From: Phenylobacterium sp.
Lineage (GTDB): Bacteria > Pseudomonadota > Alphaproteobacteria > Caulobacterales > Caulobacteraceae
NCBI RefSeq assembly: GCF_004297125.1
Contig: NZ_SCVD01000015.1
Location: forward strand, 26,469 to 90,468
Reading direction: 5' to 3'
DNA length: 64,000 nt
A program made the translations under genes and the position numbers. The notes under the pieces were generated by a model, which had not been told where the DNA came from, ran no database searches, and saw nothing but the letters and a program-made list of their open reading frames with translations. This document shows positions 53,167 through 61,425 of the stretch, one piece after another (position 1 is the first letter of the stretch; each line of letters begins with the position of its first letter).

Positions 53167-54006
53167 GTGAACGCCCAGACCCCAACGCCGCAGATCCGCG
53201 TGGCGCGCCGCACGCCGGCGTACTGGCGCATCACCTTCGACAACCCGCCGCTCAACGTCATGGGGCCGCCCATGGTCCAGGCGTTCAGCGCTCTGATCGA
53301 CGCAATCGAGGCCGACGCCCAGCTCCGCGTCGTGGTCTTCGACAGCGCCGTCGAGGGCTTCTTCCTCAACCACTCCGATTTCAAGGCGCGGATCGAGGAC
53401 ATGCTGGCCCTGCCGCCCGGCCCAACGGGACTGCCCCCCTGGCCGGACTTCCTCGTGCGTCTGACCCGCGCGCCGGTCGTCTCCATCGCACTGATCCGAG
53501 GCCGGGCGACCGGCAACGGAAGCGAGATCGTGCTCTCCTGCGACATGGCGTTCGCCAGCCAGGAGAAGGCTGTCATCTCACAATGGGAGGTCGGCGTCGG
53601 CATGGTCGCCGGCGGCGGCCCGATGGCGCGCCTGCCCGGCCTCATCGGCCGCAACCGCGCCATGGAGGTGCTGCTCACCTCGGACGACATCCGCGCCGAT
53701 CAGGCCGAGGCCTGGGGGTACATCAACAAGGCGCTTCCCGACGCCGAGCTCGAGGCGCACGTCGACGCGATCGCGACCCGCATCGCCAGGTTCGACAAGT
53801 GGGCGATCGCCCAGACCAAGCGGCTGGTGAACACCAGCCTATCGCCCGATGTCGAACTGGGCGCTGGCTGGGAGGCCTGCATCGCCTCGTTGGGGCGCCC
53901 GGCCGCGCAGGAAGGGATCAAGGCGCTGACCGACAAGGGCTTCCAAGCGCCGGGCGACGTCGAAGACCGGCTCGCCGTCCATCTGGGCGATCTGCCGCCC
54001 CGATAG
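53167..54006 (+). CDS. Crotonase-family protein (enoyl-CoA hydratase/isomerase), paralog C
   Basis: The 279-residue protein starts at GTG 53167 behind AGGAAGG. It shows YWRITFDNPPLNVMG, VVVFDSAVEGFFLNHSDF, RGRATGNGSEIVLSCDMAFAS and WEVGVGMVAGGGPMARLP, nearly the same signature as paralogs A and B. The oxyanion-hole residues in GNGSE and the later E in WEVGVG are kept. It lacks the leader of paralog B. Site 13 is 69 bp upstream. A 24-codon ORF and the GlcG-like gene follow. Confidence 0.88.
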   Translation: MNAQTPTPQIRVARRTPAYWRITFDNPPLNVMGPPMVQAFSALIDAIEADAQLRVVVFDSAVEGFFLNHSDFKARIEDMLALPPGPTGLPPWPDFLVRLTRAPVVSIALIRGRATGNGSEIVLSCDMAFASQEKAVISQWEVGVGMVAGGGPMARLPGLIGRNRAMEVLLTSDDIRADQAEAWGYINKALPDAELEAHVDAIATRIARFDKWAIAQTKRLVNTSLSPDVELGAGWEACIASLGRPAAQEGIKALTDKGFQAPGDVEDRLAVHLGDLPPR

Positions 54007-54050
54007 TCCGGCGCACAGGATCGCGCCTCGCCCAACGAAAGACCGACCCA

Positions 54051-54125
54051 ATGGATCTGCTCCAGGCAGCCAAGGCGCTGGCTGAGCCCATTGGCGCCGC
54101 CCTCCAGCCGAAGGATCAAACATGA
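54051..54125 (+). CDS. Possible 24-residue peptide coupled to the downstream gene
   Basis: The frame MDLLQAAKALAEPIGAALQPK plus DQT runs from an ATG at 54051 to a TGA overlapping the ATG of the GlcG-like gene by 4 bp. It could be a translated leader that couples expression, or just chance. No strong ribosome site is present (GAAAGACC lies about 8 bp upstream). The peptide is amphipathic, not obviously attenuating, with no runs of one amino acid. Confidence 0.3.
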   Translation: MDLLQAAKALAEPIGAALQPKDQT

Positions 54126-54643
54126 AGACGACGGTTGCTTTGAGCGCCCTCTGCGCTGCGATGGCGTTCAGCCCGCCGGCCCTGTCCGATACGCGACCGA
54201 CGAGCGCCTATCACTACGTCCTGCCCCTGAACCTGGCGCTCGAAGCAGCCACTGAAGCGGTGCGGGTGTGCGGCCTCCAGGGCTACCGTGTCACGGCCAC
54301 GGTCGTGGATATGGATGGGATCCCCGAGGTGGTCCTCCGCGGCGACGGCGCCACGGTCCACACCCGCGAGTCGAGCTTCCAGAAGGCCTACACCGTGATC
54401 ACGCTGGGCCCCGAGTTCAGCTTCGACACCTCCGGCGCGCTGTTCGAGCTCGTGAAGACCAACCCCTATGCGCCCCGCCTCGCGCAGGTGCGCAACGTCA
54501 TGGCCCTGCCCGGTGCGGTCGCGTTCCGTGCGGACGGGGCGATCGTGGCCGCGTTGGGCGTCGGGGGCGCGCCAGGCGGCGACAAGGATGAGGTTTGTGC
54601 ACGCGCCGGCGTAGCGAAAGTCGCAAGCCGCCTCCCACGTTGA
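54122..54643 (+). CDS. Exported GlcG/HbpS-family protein
   Basis: The 173-residue protein has a signal peptide (TTVALSALCAAMAFSPPALS) and a GlcG/HbpS fold: LNLALEAATEAVRVCGLQGYR, ATVVDMDGIPEVVLRGDGA, TRESSFQKAYTVITLG and FRADGAIVAALGVGGAPGG. Members bind haem or cobalamin-like ligands or act as chaperones; in pathway clusters their role is unknown. It ends the site-13 transcript and is the last gene of the palindrome region. The Cys near the end (DEVCARAGVA) is family-typical (the position often carries Asp-x-x-Cys). Confidence 0.83.
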   Translation: MKTTVALSALCAAMAFSPPALSDTRPTSAYHYVLPLNLALEAATEAVRVCGLQGYRVTATVVDMDGIPEVVLRGDGATVHTRESSFQKAYTVITLGPEFSFDTSGALFELVKTNPYAPRLAQVRNVMALPGAVAFRADGAIVAALGVGGAPGGDKDEVCARAGVAKVASRLPR

Positions 54644-54834
54644 CGACGCGTCCGAGCGTTCAACCAAGCCAAGCGCAAGTGCGACGGTCCTTGTGGTGGA
54701 GCTGCCAGGACCCATGCTGGCCTACGCGGTAGGCTCGGACTTCGGCTCAAAGTACCCACAGATCTACCAACGAACCGGCGCGATGGTCGCTTGACAGCCT
54801 ATTGCGTGATCGCACCGATGCCGCGACGCGCGCT

Positions 54835-55146
54835 CTAGTCGAGTCTAGGCAGATCTGCCTCGGGTTCGACGGCCGCGACGATGTCGGCGTGCTCGGCGTC
54901 TCGAACCACGCCCGCGACGTTTAGCCGGATAAAGAGCTTCGGGCCGCGCGCGGTACCTATGGCGGCAATAAGGGCCGGCCCCGCCCGGTTGAGGCTGCGC
55001 GCAGCTCCGCACAGCAAATATGGTGGCTTACCCAGTGAGCCACTCACGGCGATGACGTTGCCGGCGGTGACCGGCAACTCTGCGAGAGTGGTCCGGCGGA
55101 AGCGATAGCGGGTCCCGGAGGCGCCGGGCACATCAAGGAAGTCCAT
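54835..55146 (-). CDS. Hypothetical protein
   Basis: The 103-residue frame (MDFLDVPGASGTRYRFRR at the N-terminus, ending AAVEPEADLPRLD) has a protein-like composition and regular hydrophobic pattern but no family I recognise. The ATG at 55146 lacks a clear ribosome site; the frame extends to 55239. It lies at the start of the mobility module, near the ssb gene. Its frame is distinctly better than those of the opposite strand. Confidence 0.4.
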   Translation of the reverse strand: MDFLDVPGASGTRYRFRRTTLAELPVTAGNVIAVSGSLGKPPYLLCGAARSLNRAGPALIAAIGTARGPKLFIRLNVAGVVRDAEHADIVAAVEPEADLPRLD

Positions 55147-55629
55147 CACGAAGGAAACCAGCGAGCCCGCTTGCGGGGTCCAGGGGCCCGCCCCGCCCGC
55201 GCCCCAGCATGTACAACGAACACGTTCGCTGAACGGCAATTCTATCGCTGCTCACCGGCAGGGTCCGAGGACTTGGTCGGCCGCATTTGGGCCTCCATCG
55301 TGCGGGGACCGAAACCGACGACGGTGGACCGACCGATCAGGACGCGTGTCCATGGCCTTGCCGCTCCATGCAACATCGCGAAAGCCCAGCCGCAAGCGGC
55401 CCCCGCGATCGATCCCGGAAACCTGACGCGGGCGGTCCTGGCGCGAAATCGACCTGCCACGGCAGGCGAGCCTGATCGGGAACCACCAATCTTCGGCCGC
55501 AGGCCTGCAGACCGGTCGCCCCGGGCTCGAATTTCGCGTCCCGCCCTGCCCTGCGTCCAACGGCTCCGTGATCGCGGGATGGCCCCGCGAGCGGCCGGGC
55601 TCCCCGGCCTTCGGAACGGAGACAAGACC
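55147..55629. other. Intergenic region upstream of ssb
   Basis: No gene, operator family member or RNA is recognised in this 483-bp stretch. A frame on the plus strand reads through into ssb but its upstream part has no family resemblance; GGAG 13 bp before the ssb ATG is the only clear signal. Confidence 0.35.
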
Positions 55630-56064
55630 ATGCTGAACAAGACCCAACTGATCGGCCGCCTGGGCGCTGACCCGGAAGTCCGCAGCCTCAACGACGGCGC
55701 CAAGGTCACCAACCTGCGCTTGGCCACGACCGACACCTGGAAGGATCGCGAGACCGGCGAACGCCAGGAGCGCACCGAATGGCACCGGGTCACCGTCTGG
55801 GGCGATGGCTCGGCAAACTACCTGGCGCACGCCACTAAGGGCGCGATGCTCCTCATCGAGGGTCGGCTCTGCACTCGCAAGTGGACCGATGCCGACGGCG
55901 CCGAACGCACCTCGACCGAAGTGGTCGTACAGCCTCGCGCCGGCGGTCAGGTCAGGATCCTCGCCGGTCGCTCCGAACGCCGCGGCAGCGACACCAACCC
56001 TGCTGGAGGCAATCGCCGGCAGACGGCAGCAACCGGGTCAGATCAGCCGGACCTCGGCCTCTGA
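55630..56064 (+). CDS. ssb: Single-stranded DNA-binding protein
   Basis: The 144-residue protein starts MLNKTQLIGRLGADPEVR and has the SSB OB-fold: GAKVTNLRLATTDTW, TEWHRVTVWGD and LLIEGRLCTRKWTD. The C-terminal part is short and glycine-rich and ends SDQPDLGL rather than the classical DDDIPF tip, which is common in element-borne SSBs. It would coat single-stranded DNA during conjugal transfer or replication of the mobile element. Confidence 0.9.
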   Translation: MLNKTQLIGRLGADPEVRSLNDGAKVTNLRLATTDTWKDRETGERQERTEWHRVTVWGDGSANYLAHATKGAMLLIEGRLCTRKWTDADGAERTSTEVVVQPRAGGQVRILAGRSERRGSDTNPAGGNRRQTAATGSDQPDLGL

Positions 56065-56221
56065 TGGCAGAGCAGGCCCGCCCAGCTGGGCGGGCCAAAG
56101 CTGCGCGTTTGCGGCCACCGCCCTCGAGCGCTTCGCCCATCAAGTTTCACCAGAAGCACTCTTGACGAATCACTTCGCCGCGCAAGCGGACTTGCAAACA
56201 CAACTAATAGCGAGAAAATAT

Positions 56222-56238
56222 TGCGACAGCCTGTCGCA
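56222..56238. promoter_or_regulatory. Perfect 17-bp palindrome in AT-rich leader
   Basis: TGCGACAG and CTGTCGCA flank a single C. It lies in a markedly AT-rich stretch (about 56160-56460) between ssb and the AlpA-like gene, 294 bp before that ATG. It may be a repressor operator of the element. No other gene is seen in the 56065-56531 gap. Confidence 0.5.
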
Positions 56239-56531
56239 GGTAAATTCAAGCCGTCTCCGTGAAGTTCATCCGGTTCCGCGCCGACCGGAAGACTTGCAAT
56301 TTCTTCTCAGGCGTAATCACGTGCCAGTTGATGCTGATTTGTCCCACAGGTCATCACGCGAATGGATACATCGCAATCAAAATCGCAAAATTGATATTTT
56401 GATATCCTACGTATCGTTAATTTCTATCCCACACAGTTCTTACTGAACTTGCGTGAATTCAATCGAACCTCAGATGATTGGCCGTCGGCGATGACCGATG
56501 CAGCGCCCTCGTGGCCTTTCAAGGTTCAAAA

Positions 56532-56729
56532 ATGAACTACACCAACAATACTCTGATCAGCTGGAAGACCCTCCGCCCCATGGTGGGCAACCTCGGCCGC
56601 ACGACCTGGTGGCGCCTGGTTCGAGCGGGAGAGGCGCCGGCCCCCATCCGGATCTCGCCCGGCCGCGTCGCCTGGCGTCTGGCTGACATCCTCGACTGGA
56701 TCGCCTCTCGAGGCGGCGCCGAGGCCTAA
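56532..56729 (+). CDS. AlpA-family regulator/excisionase-like protein
   Basis: The 65-residue protein has the AlpA/MerR-like winged helix: LISWKTLRPMVGNLGRTTWW and RLVRAGEAPAPIRI, followed by AWRLADILDWIASRG. Such proteins control excision or integration genes of integrative elements and prophages. The ATG at 56532 lies after AAGGTTC; an upstream ATG at 56478 has no good ribosome site. It supports an integrative-element identity for this region. Confidence 0.78.
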   Translation: MNYTNNTLISWKTLRPMVGNLGRTTWWRLVRAGEAPAPIRISPGRVAWRLADILDWIASRGGAEA

Positions 56730-56871
56730 TGCACACCAGCCAGGGACGGCCGCGGCGGCTGCTCCCGCCGCGTCCCAACGCTGTCGCATTGTGAGAACGG
56801 CCATGCATGGACTTCCATTGGCCACGGCCCGGTTCAGCCGGGCTGCGGCCCACCATTGCGCTAACTTCTGG

Positions 56872-56915
56872 GTAGCTCGTGCGTACCTTTATCGTAGCTT
56901 CTTCGTACCTCGGCT
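56872..56915. repeat. Four direct repeats with exact 11-bp period
   Basis: GTASCT occurs at 56872, 56883, 56894 and 56905 (GTAGCT, GTACCT, GTAGCT, GTACCT), one helical turn apart. This puts identical contacts on one face of the DNA, as in protein-binding arrays of partition, replication or transfer origins. It lies in the 722-bp gap before the ribbon-helix-helix gene. Confidence 0.55.
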
Positions 56916-57000
56916 CGCTCCAGCGGGACGGGACCGACGCTGCAGAGGGCCGACCGCCTCCTTGGCACCCGTCACTGGGCCGGCCTCTGGCCCCACCAAA

Positions 57001-57084
57001 TGTAGATCGGCTGTGGCAATCTGTAGATCAGCTGTGGCGATCTGTAGATCGCATGATGCCAATTGTAGATCGGTTGCTATCAAT
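57001..57084. repeat. Four iteron-like direct repeats with exact 21-bp period
   Basis: TGTAGATC occurs at 57001, 57022, 57043 and 57064. The first two 21-bp units match over most of their length (GCTGTGGC after the core); the third and fourth keep the core and the final AAT. A two-turn period without spacers is typical of iterons at replication or transfer origins. No protein-coding frame explains it. Confidence 0.7.
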
Positions 57085-57274
57085 GCAACCTATCCGCAGG
57101 TTGGAACCGCGAACATTCGCCCCATTGGTGCAATTGTGTCACCTCGGCGTATCCCGGCCGTATCTCCCTTGTCGCCTCGGTGTATTCCGACCGTCTCCTC
57201 CCCGTATTCGACACCCCTCAAGGGCTGTCGGCCGGTCTGGACGCCTCTCTTTCCCGCTCTTGACCTTCGCCCAA

Positions 57275-57321
57275 GCCCTTAAATGGGCTGATAGACCATA
57301 CGCACCCTCGCGGTGCGCGTA
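57275..57321. other. Inverted repeats in the putative transfer-origin region
   Basis: AGCCC (57275) pairs with GGGCT around TTAAAT, and TACGCACC (57299-57306) pairs imperfectly with GGTGCGCGTA (57312-57321) around CTCGC. Two hairpins between an iteron array and a relaxase gene are what an oriT can look like, but no nic motif is recognised, so this is a weak suggestion. Confidence 0.3.
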
Positions 57322-57420
57322 GACCTTTGATTTCGCGGCACTTTGCCGGATCAGAGGCTGGCTAGACCGTAGTCGCTCATTACGGCGCGAACGTCATTTT
57401 CTCCAACGTTTTCAACGTAC

Positions 57421-57436
57421 GTCTGTACGTACAGAC
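57421..57436. promoter_or_regulatory. Perfect 16-bp palindrome before the ribbon-helix-helix gene
   Basis: GTCTGTACGTACAGAC is self-complementary over all 16 bp and ends 15 bp before the ATG of the ribbon-helix-helix gene. It is very probably an operator, perhaps autoregulatory, for the transfer operon. Confidence 0.6.
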
Positions 57437-57451
57437 CCAATACAGGTCCCC

Positions 57452-57805
57452 ATGCCCCTCGCAGACCCCATCCAAGTGCGCCTTGAGCGCGAGCTGCTCA
57501 CCGAAATCCGTGCGACCGCGCAGGCCAATGGACGCAGCGTCGTCGACGAAATCCGACATCGGCTTGAGCACTACAATCGGGCCGATCTGCAGGTGCAGGG
57601 CCTGCGCTCCGAGCTCGCTCTCTTCTGGGCAAATGGTCCTCGACCGGACGACCGTGTGCTCGATGGGCTGCTGAGGCTGCAGGGCATGGTCGCCGAGGTG
57701 CTGGGCTTCATGCGCCGCGGTCGCCCCGTAGACACGGAGGCGGCCCAGCGCGACGTCGAGCGTCACGGGCTTCGGGTCTGGGGCCGCGCCAAGGAGGACC
57801 GCTGA
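57452..57805 (+). CDS. Ribbon-helix-helix protein, relaxosome accessory type
   Basis: The 117-residue protein has an N-terminal RHH motif: strand IQVRLERELL, helix TEIRATAQANGR, then SVVDEIRHRLEHY. The C-terminal half is helical without a known domain. It is encoded directly before the relaxase with a TGATG overlap, as for TraY/MobC/TrwA-like accessory proteins that bind oriT. It could also repress its own promoter at the palindrome 57421-57436. Confidence 0.78.
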   Translation: MPLADPIQVRLERELLTEIRATAQANGRSVVDEIRHRLEHYNRADLQVQGLRSELALFWANGPRPDDRVLDGLLRLQGMVAEVLGFMRRGRPVDTEAAQRDVERHGLRVWGRAKEDR

Positions 57806-60636
57806 TGCTGACGCACAAGGTCCTCACTCGGCAGGACGTCGGCGACGTCGCCAGCTACTATGCCGACGGCGCCGACGACTACTACGCCAAGGAGGGTGAG
57901 GCGCAGGTCTGGCAGGGCAAGGGCGCTGAGCTGCTAGGTCTCGTCGGCGAGGTGGAGGCGGACCGTTTCCGCCAGCTCCTGGCGGGCCGGGTCGATCCAG
58001 GGTCGACCGCCCGGCGCTCCACCCGCGACGACGCCAAGACCCGGATCGGCATCGACCTGACATTCTCGGCTCCCAAGAGCGTGTCGTTGCTGGCGCTGAT
58101 CGGCGGTGACACCGCCGTTGTTGCAGCACATGACCGCGCCGTGGCGCGAACGCTGGAGGACGTGGAGCGCTGTGCGCAGGCCCGGCAGAAGATCGATGGA
58201 ATTTCGCAGGTCGAGACGACCGGGAACCTGATCATCGCCAAGTTCCGCCACGAGACCACACGGGCCTACGACCCGGCCCTGCACACCCACGCCGTGGTGA
58301 TGAACCTGACCCGTCGGGCGGACGGCGAATGGCGGGCTCTGCACAACGACGAGATCGTCCGCGCCACCGCCTACATGGGCGCCGAGTACCGCGCGCACCT
58401 CGCCCGTGAACTCGAGAACCTCGGCCATGAGCTTCGGTATGGGCCTCAGGGGACGTTCGAGCTGGCGCGCTTCTCCCGCAATCAGGTCGAGGCCTTCAGC
58501 GTGCGCAGCCGGGAGATCGAGGAGGAGCTGGCGCGCAAGGGCCTGACCCGCGAAACTGCTTCGAGAGCCGAGCGCCAAGCGGCGACTATGGAGACACGGG
58601 GACGTAAAGAGCCCCATCTCGACCGCGCCGAGCTCCATGCGGAGTGGGGCGAACGCGCCCGTGAAGTCGGGCTTGACCTGCAGGCGGGTCCGAGGGCCCG
58701 AGGCCTCTTCAAGATCGTCCAGAGTCTCTGGTCGCCGGCCAAGGTGGCTGAACACATCAAGGCGCGTCTGGCCGTGGCGTCCGCCATGCGGCACATCGGC
58801 GAGCGGGACGCCGCCGTCTCCAACGAGCGCCTGGTCGCCAAGGCGCTCGAGTACGGCATGGATGGGGTGCGGCCGGGAGCGATCTTCGCCGCCATCCGTG
58901 AGGCTGTGGCGGATGGCGAGATTGTCGCCGAAGCACCGCGCTTCTTCGCCGCCGGCGAGCGGGCCGAAGCGGCTCGGACAGTCGATGATCTGGTGCGCGA
59001 GCTGGTGGCCGAGGGCCAGCGCGAGCCGGTGGCCTTGGAGCTGGTGCAGGACGCCATCATGGCGGGCCGGCTCATCGAGGCCCCGCGACGCTACACCACC
59101 TCGCAGGCCATTGGGCGCGAAGAGAAGGTACTGCGGATTGAGCGGGAGGGACGCGGCGCCCTCACCCCGCTGGCCAAGGACGAAAGCGCTCTCGGGCGTC
59201 TGCTCCAGACTCGGCTGAATGCGGGCCAATTGGAAGCGGTCAGAGTCATCTTGACGACCCCAAACCGCGTGGTCGGCGTCGAGGGGCTCGCTGGCACCGG
59301 CAAGAGCTTCATGCTTAAGGCCGCGGGCGCCGAGGTCGAACATGCCGGCCACAAGGTGCGCATGCTCGCGCCTTATGGCGGACAGGTGAAGGCGCTGCGG
59401 GAGCTCGGGCTTGAGGCCAAGACGGTGGCCTCGTTCCTGGGCTCCCAGCGCGCGAACCTCGACCACAAAACCGTGCTGGTGATCGACGAAGCCGGCGTGA
59501 TCCCGGCACGGCAGATGGCCAAGGTGCTGGCGGCCGCCCAGGCGGCGGGCTCGCGTGTGGTGCTGATCGGCGACCGGGCGCAGACCAAGGCCATTGAGGC
59601 CGGCCGGCCCTTCGATCAGTTGGTCCGCGCCGGCATGCCGACGGCCGGGATGATGGAGATCCAGCGGCAATCCAACCCGCTGTTGCGCGAGGCTGTGGGG
59701 CTGGCGGCCGAAGGCGCCACCAAAGCCGCTCTCGAGAAACTCGGCGACGTCATCGAAATCCGCGACGCTGGGGCGCGGCGACGCACGATGGCCGAGGACT
59801 ACGTTCGCCTCTCTCCTGAGGCGCGGACGGAGACGCTTCTCATCTCCAACACGAATGAAGGGCGGCGCGAGATCAACATCAGGGTTCGTGAGGCCCTGGG
59901 CCTGACGGGTCAGGGCAAGGTGCTGGAGTGTCTGGTCCGCCGCGACACCACGCAGGAGGAGCGGCTGTTCGCCCGGAACTACCATGTCGGCGACCGGATC
60001 CAGCCGGAGCAGGACCATCGCGCCTTGGGTCTGAAGCGGGGCGATGTCTACACGGTGGTCGACACCGTCGCCGAGAAGCTGACGCTTCGAAGCGCGACTG
60101 GCGATCGCCTCCGCATCGATCCGGTCAAACTGAGAAATGTCTCCGTGTATGAGCCCGTCCGGCAGGAGCTCGCGCGCGGCGACGTCGTCCGCATCACGCG
60201 CAACGATGCGGCGAAGGATCTGGCGAATGGCGACCGATTCACCGTGGCGTACGTGAGCGCTGCCGCCGTCGTCCTCGAGTCAGACAAACGGCAGGTGACG
60301 CTCCCGCTTGATCGGCCGCTTCACATCGACTGCGCCTATGCGACCACGGCGCACAGCAGCCAGGGCCTCACCGTCGACCGGGTGCTGATCGAGGCCGAAA
60401 CCAACCGCAAGACCACCGCTCGCGACACCTTCTACGTGGCGATCTCGCGGGCGCGGCTCCATGCGTACGTCTACACCAACGATGCTCACGACCTGCCTCG
60501 CGCTATCGATCGCGACGTCCAGAAGTCGGCGGCTCTCGACCTCCAGCGGCAGGTTGAACGTCCGTCCAGGGCCGACCGAGGTTGGGAGAGAGCGCGGGTT
60601 CCGAAGCGGGGTGGCGATTGGCAGATGGGCGGGTGA
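57805..60636 (+). CDS. MobF-family conjugative relaxase-helicase (TrwC/TraI-like)
   Basis: The 943-residue protein has the TrwC relaxase domain (1-300): Tyr18-Tyr19 and Tyr26-Tyr27 as candidate nicking residues, and the metal motif RHETTRAYDPALHTHAVVMN with His149, His160 and His162. The helicase half has Walker A GLAGTGKS (494-501), VLVIDEAGV and the RecD-like C-terminal motif CAYATTAHSSQGLTVDR and YVAISRAR. It nicks oriT and unwinds the transferred strand. It starts one base inside the stop of the RHH gene. The length is usual for alphaproteobacterial relaxases of plasmids and integrative elements. Confidence 0.92.
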   Translation: MLTHKVLTRQDVGDVASYYADGADDYYAKEGEAQVWQGKGAELLGLVGEVEADRFRQLLAGRVDPGSTARRSTRDDAKTRIGIDLTFSAPKSVSLLALIGGDTAVVAAHDRAVARTLEDVERCAQARQKIDGISQVETTGNLIIAKFRHETTRAYDPALHTHAVVMNLTRRADGEWRALHNDEIVRATAYMGAEYRAHLARELENLGHELRYGPQGTFELARFSRNQVEAFSVRSREIEEELARKGLTRETASRAERQAATMETRGRKEPHLDRAELHAEWGERAREVGLDLQAGPRARGLFKIVQSLWSPAKVAEHIKARLAVASAMRHIGERDAAVSNERLVAKALEYGMDGVRPGAIFAAIREAVADGEIVAEAPRFFAAGERAEAARTVDDLVRELVAEGQREPVALELVQDAIMAGRLIEAPRRYTTSQAIGREEKVLRIEREGRGALTPLAKDESALGRLLQTRLNAGQLEAVRVILTTPNRVVGVEGLAGTGKSFMLKAAGAEVEHAGHKVRMLAPYGGQVKALRELGLEAKTVASFLGSQRANLDHKTVLVIDEAGVIPARQMAKVLAAAQAAGSRVVLIGDRAQTKAIEAGRPFDQLVRAGMPTAGMMEIQRQSNPLLREAVGLAAEGATKAALEKLGDVIEIRDAGARRRTMAEDYVRLSPEARTETLLISNTNEGRREINIRVREALGLTGQGKVLECLVRRDTTQEERLFARNYHVGDRIQPEQDHRALGLKRGDVYTVVDTVAEKLTLRSATGDRLRIDPVKLRNVSVYEPVRQELARGDVVRITRNDAAKDLANGDRFTVAYVSAAAVVLESDKRQVTLPLDRPLHIDCAYATTAHSSQGLTVDRVLIEAETNRKTTARDTFYVAISRARLHAYVYTNDAHDLPRAIDRDVQKSAALDLQRQVERPSRADRGWERARVPKRGGDWQMGG

Positions 60637-60720
60637 CGCGGAGTCCTGGCCATGCTCGGGAGGAAGAGGAGGAAGGAAGGGACTGAGGGGGCGCGAGAAC
60701 GCGCTTCAAAGGAACACACA

Positions 60721-61008
60721 GTGCAACTGCCTTCCCCTTCCGACACAGATCACCGCGACGACACGGCCCACGATACCCAGCCGGGACCATCCGCCATCCG
60801 TCGCGCCAGCACACGGCTGATCCGCTTCGTCCTCTACGCACTCTCTTATATCGGCGGCGGCGCCACCGGCACGTCGGCGATGACCCTCGTGCTCTACCAG
60901 CCTACCGACTGGCGATGGGCCTGGCTGGGCGCCGGTGGCCTCCTCGCCGGCGCCTGCGCCGTAGGGCTGATCCCCTACTTCCCGAAGGATGACGGGGAAG
61001 AGCGATGA
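60721..61008 (+). CDS. Small membrane protein of the mobility module
   Basis: From GTG 60721, with AAAGGAAC upstream, the product has 95 residues: a polar N-terminus (VQLPSPSDTDHRDD) and two membrane segments (FVLYALSYIGGGATGTSAM, then WAWLGAGGLLAGACAVGLI). An ATG at 60652 would add a basic low-complexity stretch and is less likely. The end overlaps the ATG of the HNH gene by 4 bp. No function is recognised. Confidence 0.55.
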   Translation: MQLPSPSDTDHRDDTAHDTQPGPSAIRRASTRLIRFVLYALSYIGGGATGTSAMTLVLYQPTDWRWAWLGAGGLLAGACAVGLIPYFPKDDGEER

Positions 61009-61355
61009 GCCTCCGCAGCGAGCGGCGACGGCGCGCCAAGCTGCTGCGCGTGCTGCACCGAATGCAGGGCGGGCTCTGCGCCGGCTGCGGCCTTCCCGTC
61101 AGCATCGACGGAGACGTGCCTGCCAATAGTCCGCTTCAGCCGTCGTTCGATCACTACGACCCCGCCTATCTCGGCGGCGCCCAAACCGTGCGGAACGGAC
61201 TTCTGAAACACCGCGATTGCAACGGGCGGCGCGGCGCGCAGCTGCCCAACGGCTGCGACATGATCTGGTACTGGAGCGTGAGAGCCAAGCTCGCGCGAAT
61301 GTACGGCGAAATCGACCACTTGGCGCCGCCGGACCTTCGCCATTTCCATTTCTAG
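61005..61355 (+). CDS. HNH-nuclease-like small protein
   Basis: The 116-residue protein is basic at the N-terminus (SLRSERRRRAKLLRVLHRMQ), has a zinc-type pair CAGC, then PSFDHYDPAYLGG and NGLLKHRDCNGRRG, in the order of an HNH fold (His-Asp, then Asn, then His-x-x-Cys-Asn). Such small HNH proteins act in mobile-element processing, restriction or homing. Activity is not proved; the motif is complete enough to suggest nuclease function. It overlaps the upstream gene by 4 bp. Confidence 0.7.
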   Translation: MSLRSERRRRAKLLRVLHRMQGGLCAGCGLPVSIDGDVPANSPLQPSFDHYDPAYLGGAQTVRNGLLKHRDCNGRRGAQLPNGCDMIWYWSVRAKLARMYGEIDHLAPPDLRHFHF

Positions 61356-61396
61356 GGCCGAAAGAAACGTCTCACTGGCGTTGATCGTGTGCCTTG

Positions 61397-61425
61397 CCCG
61401 GCTCGGCGGATCTCACCGAGCCGGG
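61397..61425 (+). terminator. Strong hairpin after the HNH gene
   Basis: CCCGGCTCGG (61397-61406) pairs perfectly with CCGAGCCGGG (61416-61425) across a 9-nt loop, starting 42 bp after the HNH stop. No T-run follows, so it may act as a structural or Rho-assisted terminator for the relaxase operon. Confidence 0.5.

Noticed and set aside
57001..57084. Iteron array considered as a CRISPR array
   Set aside because: The units are contiguous 21-bp repeats with no unique spacers and no cas genes nearby.
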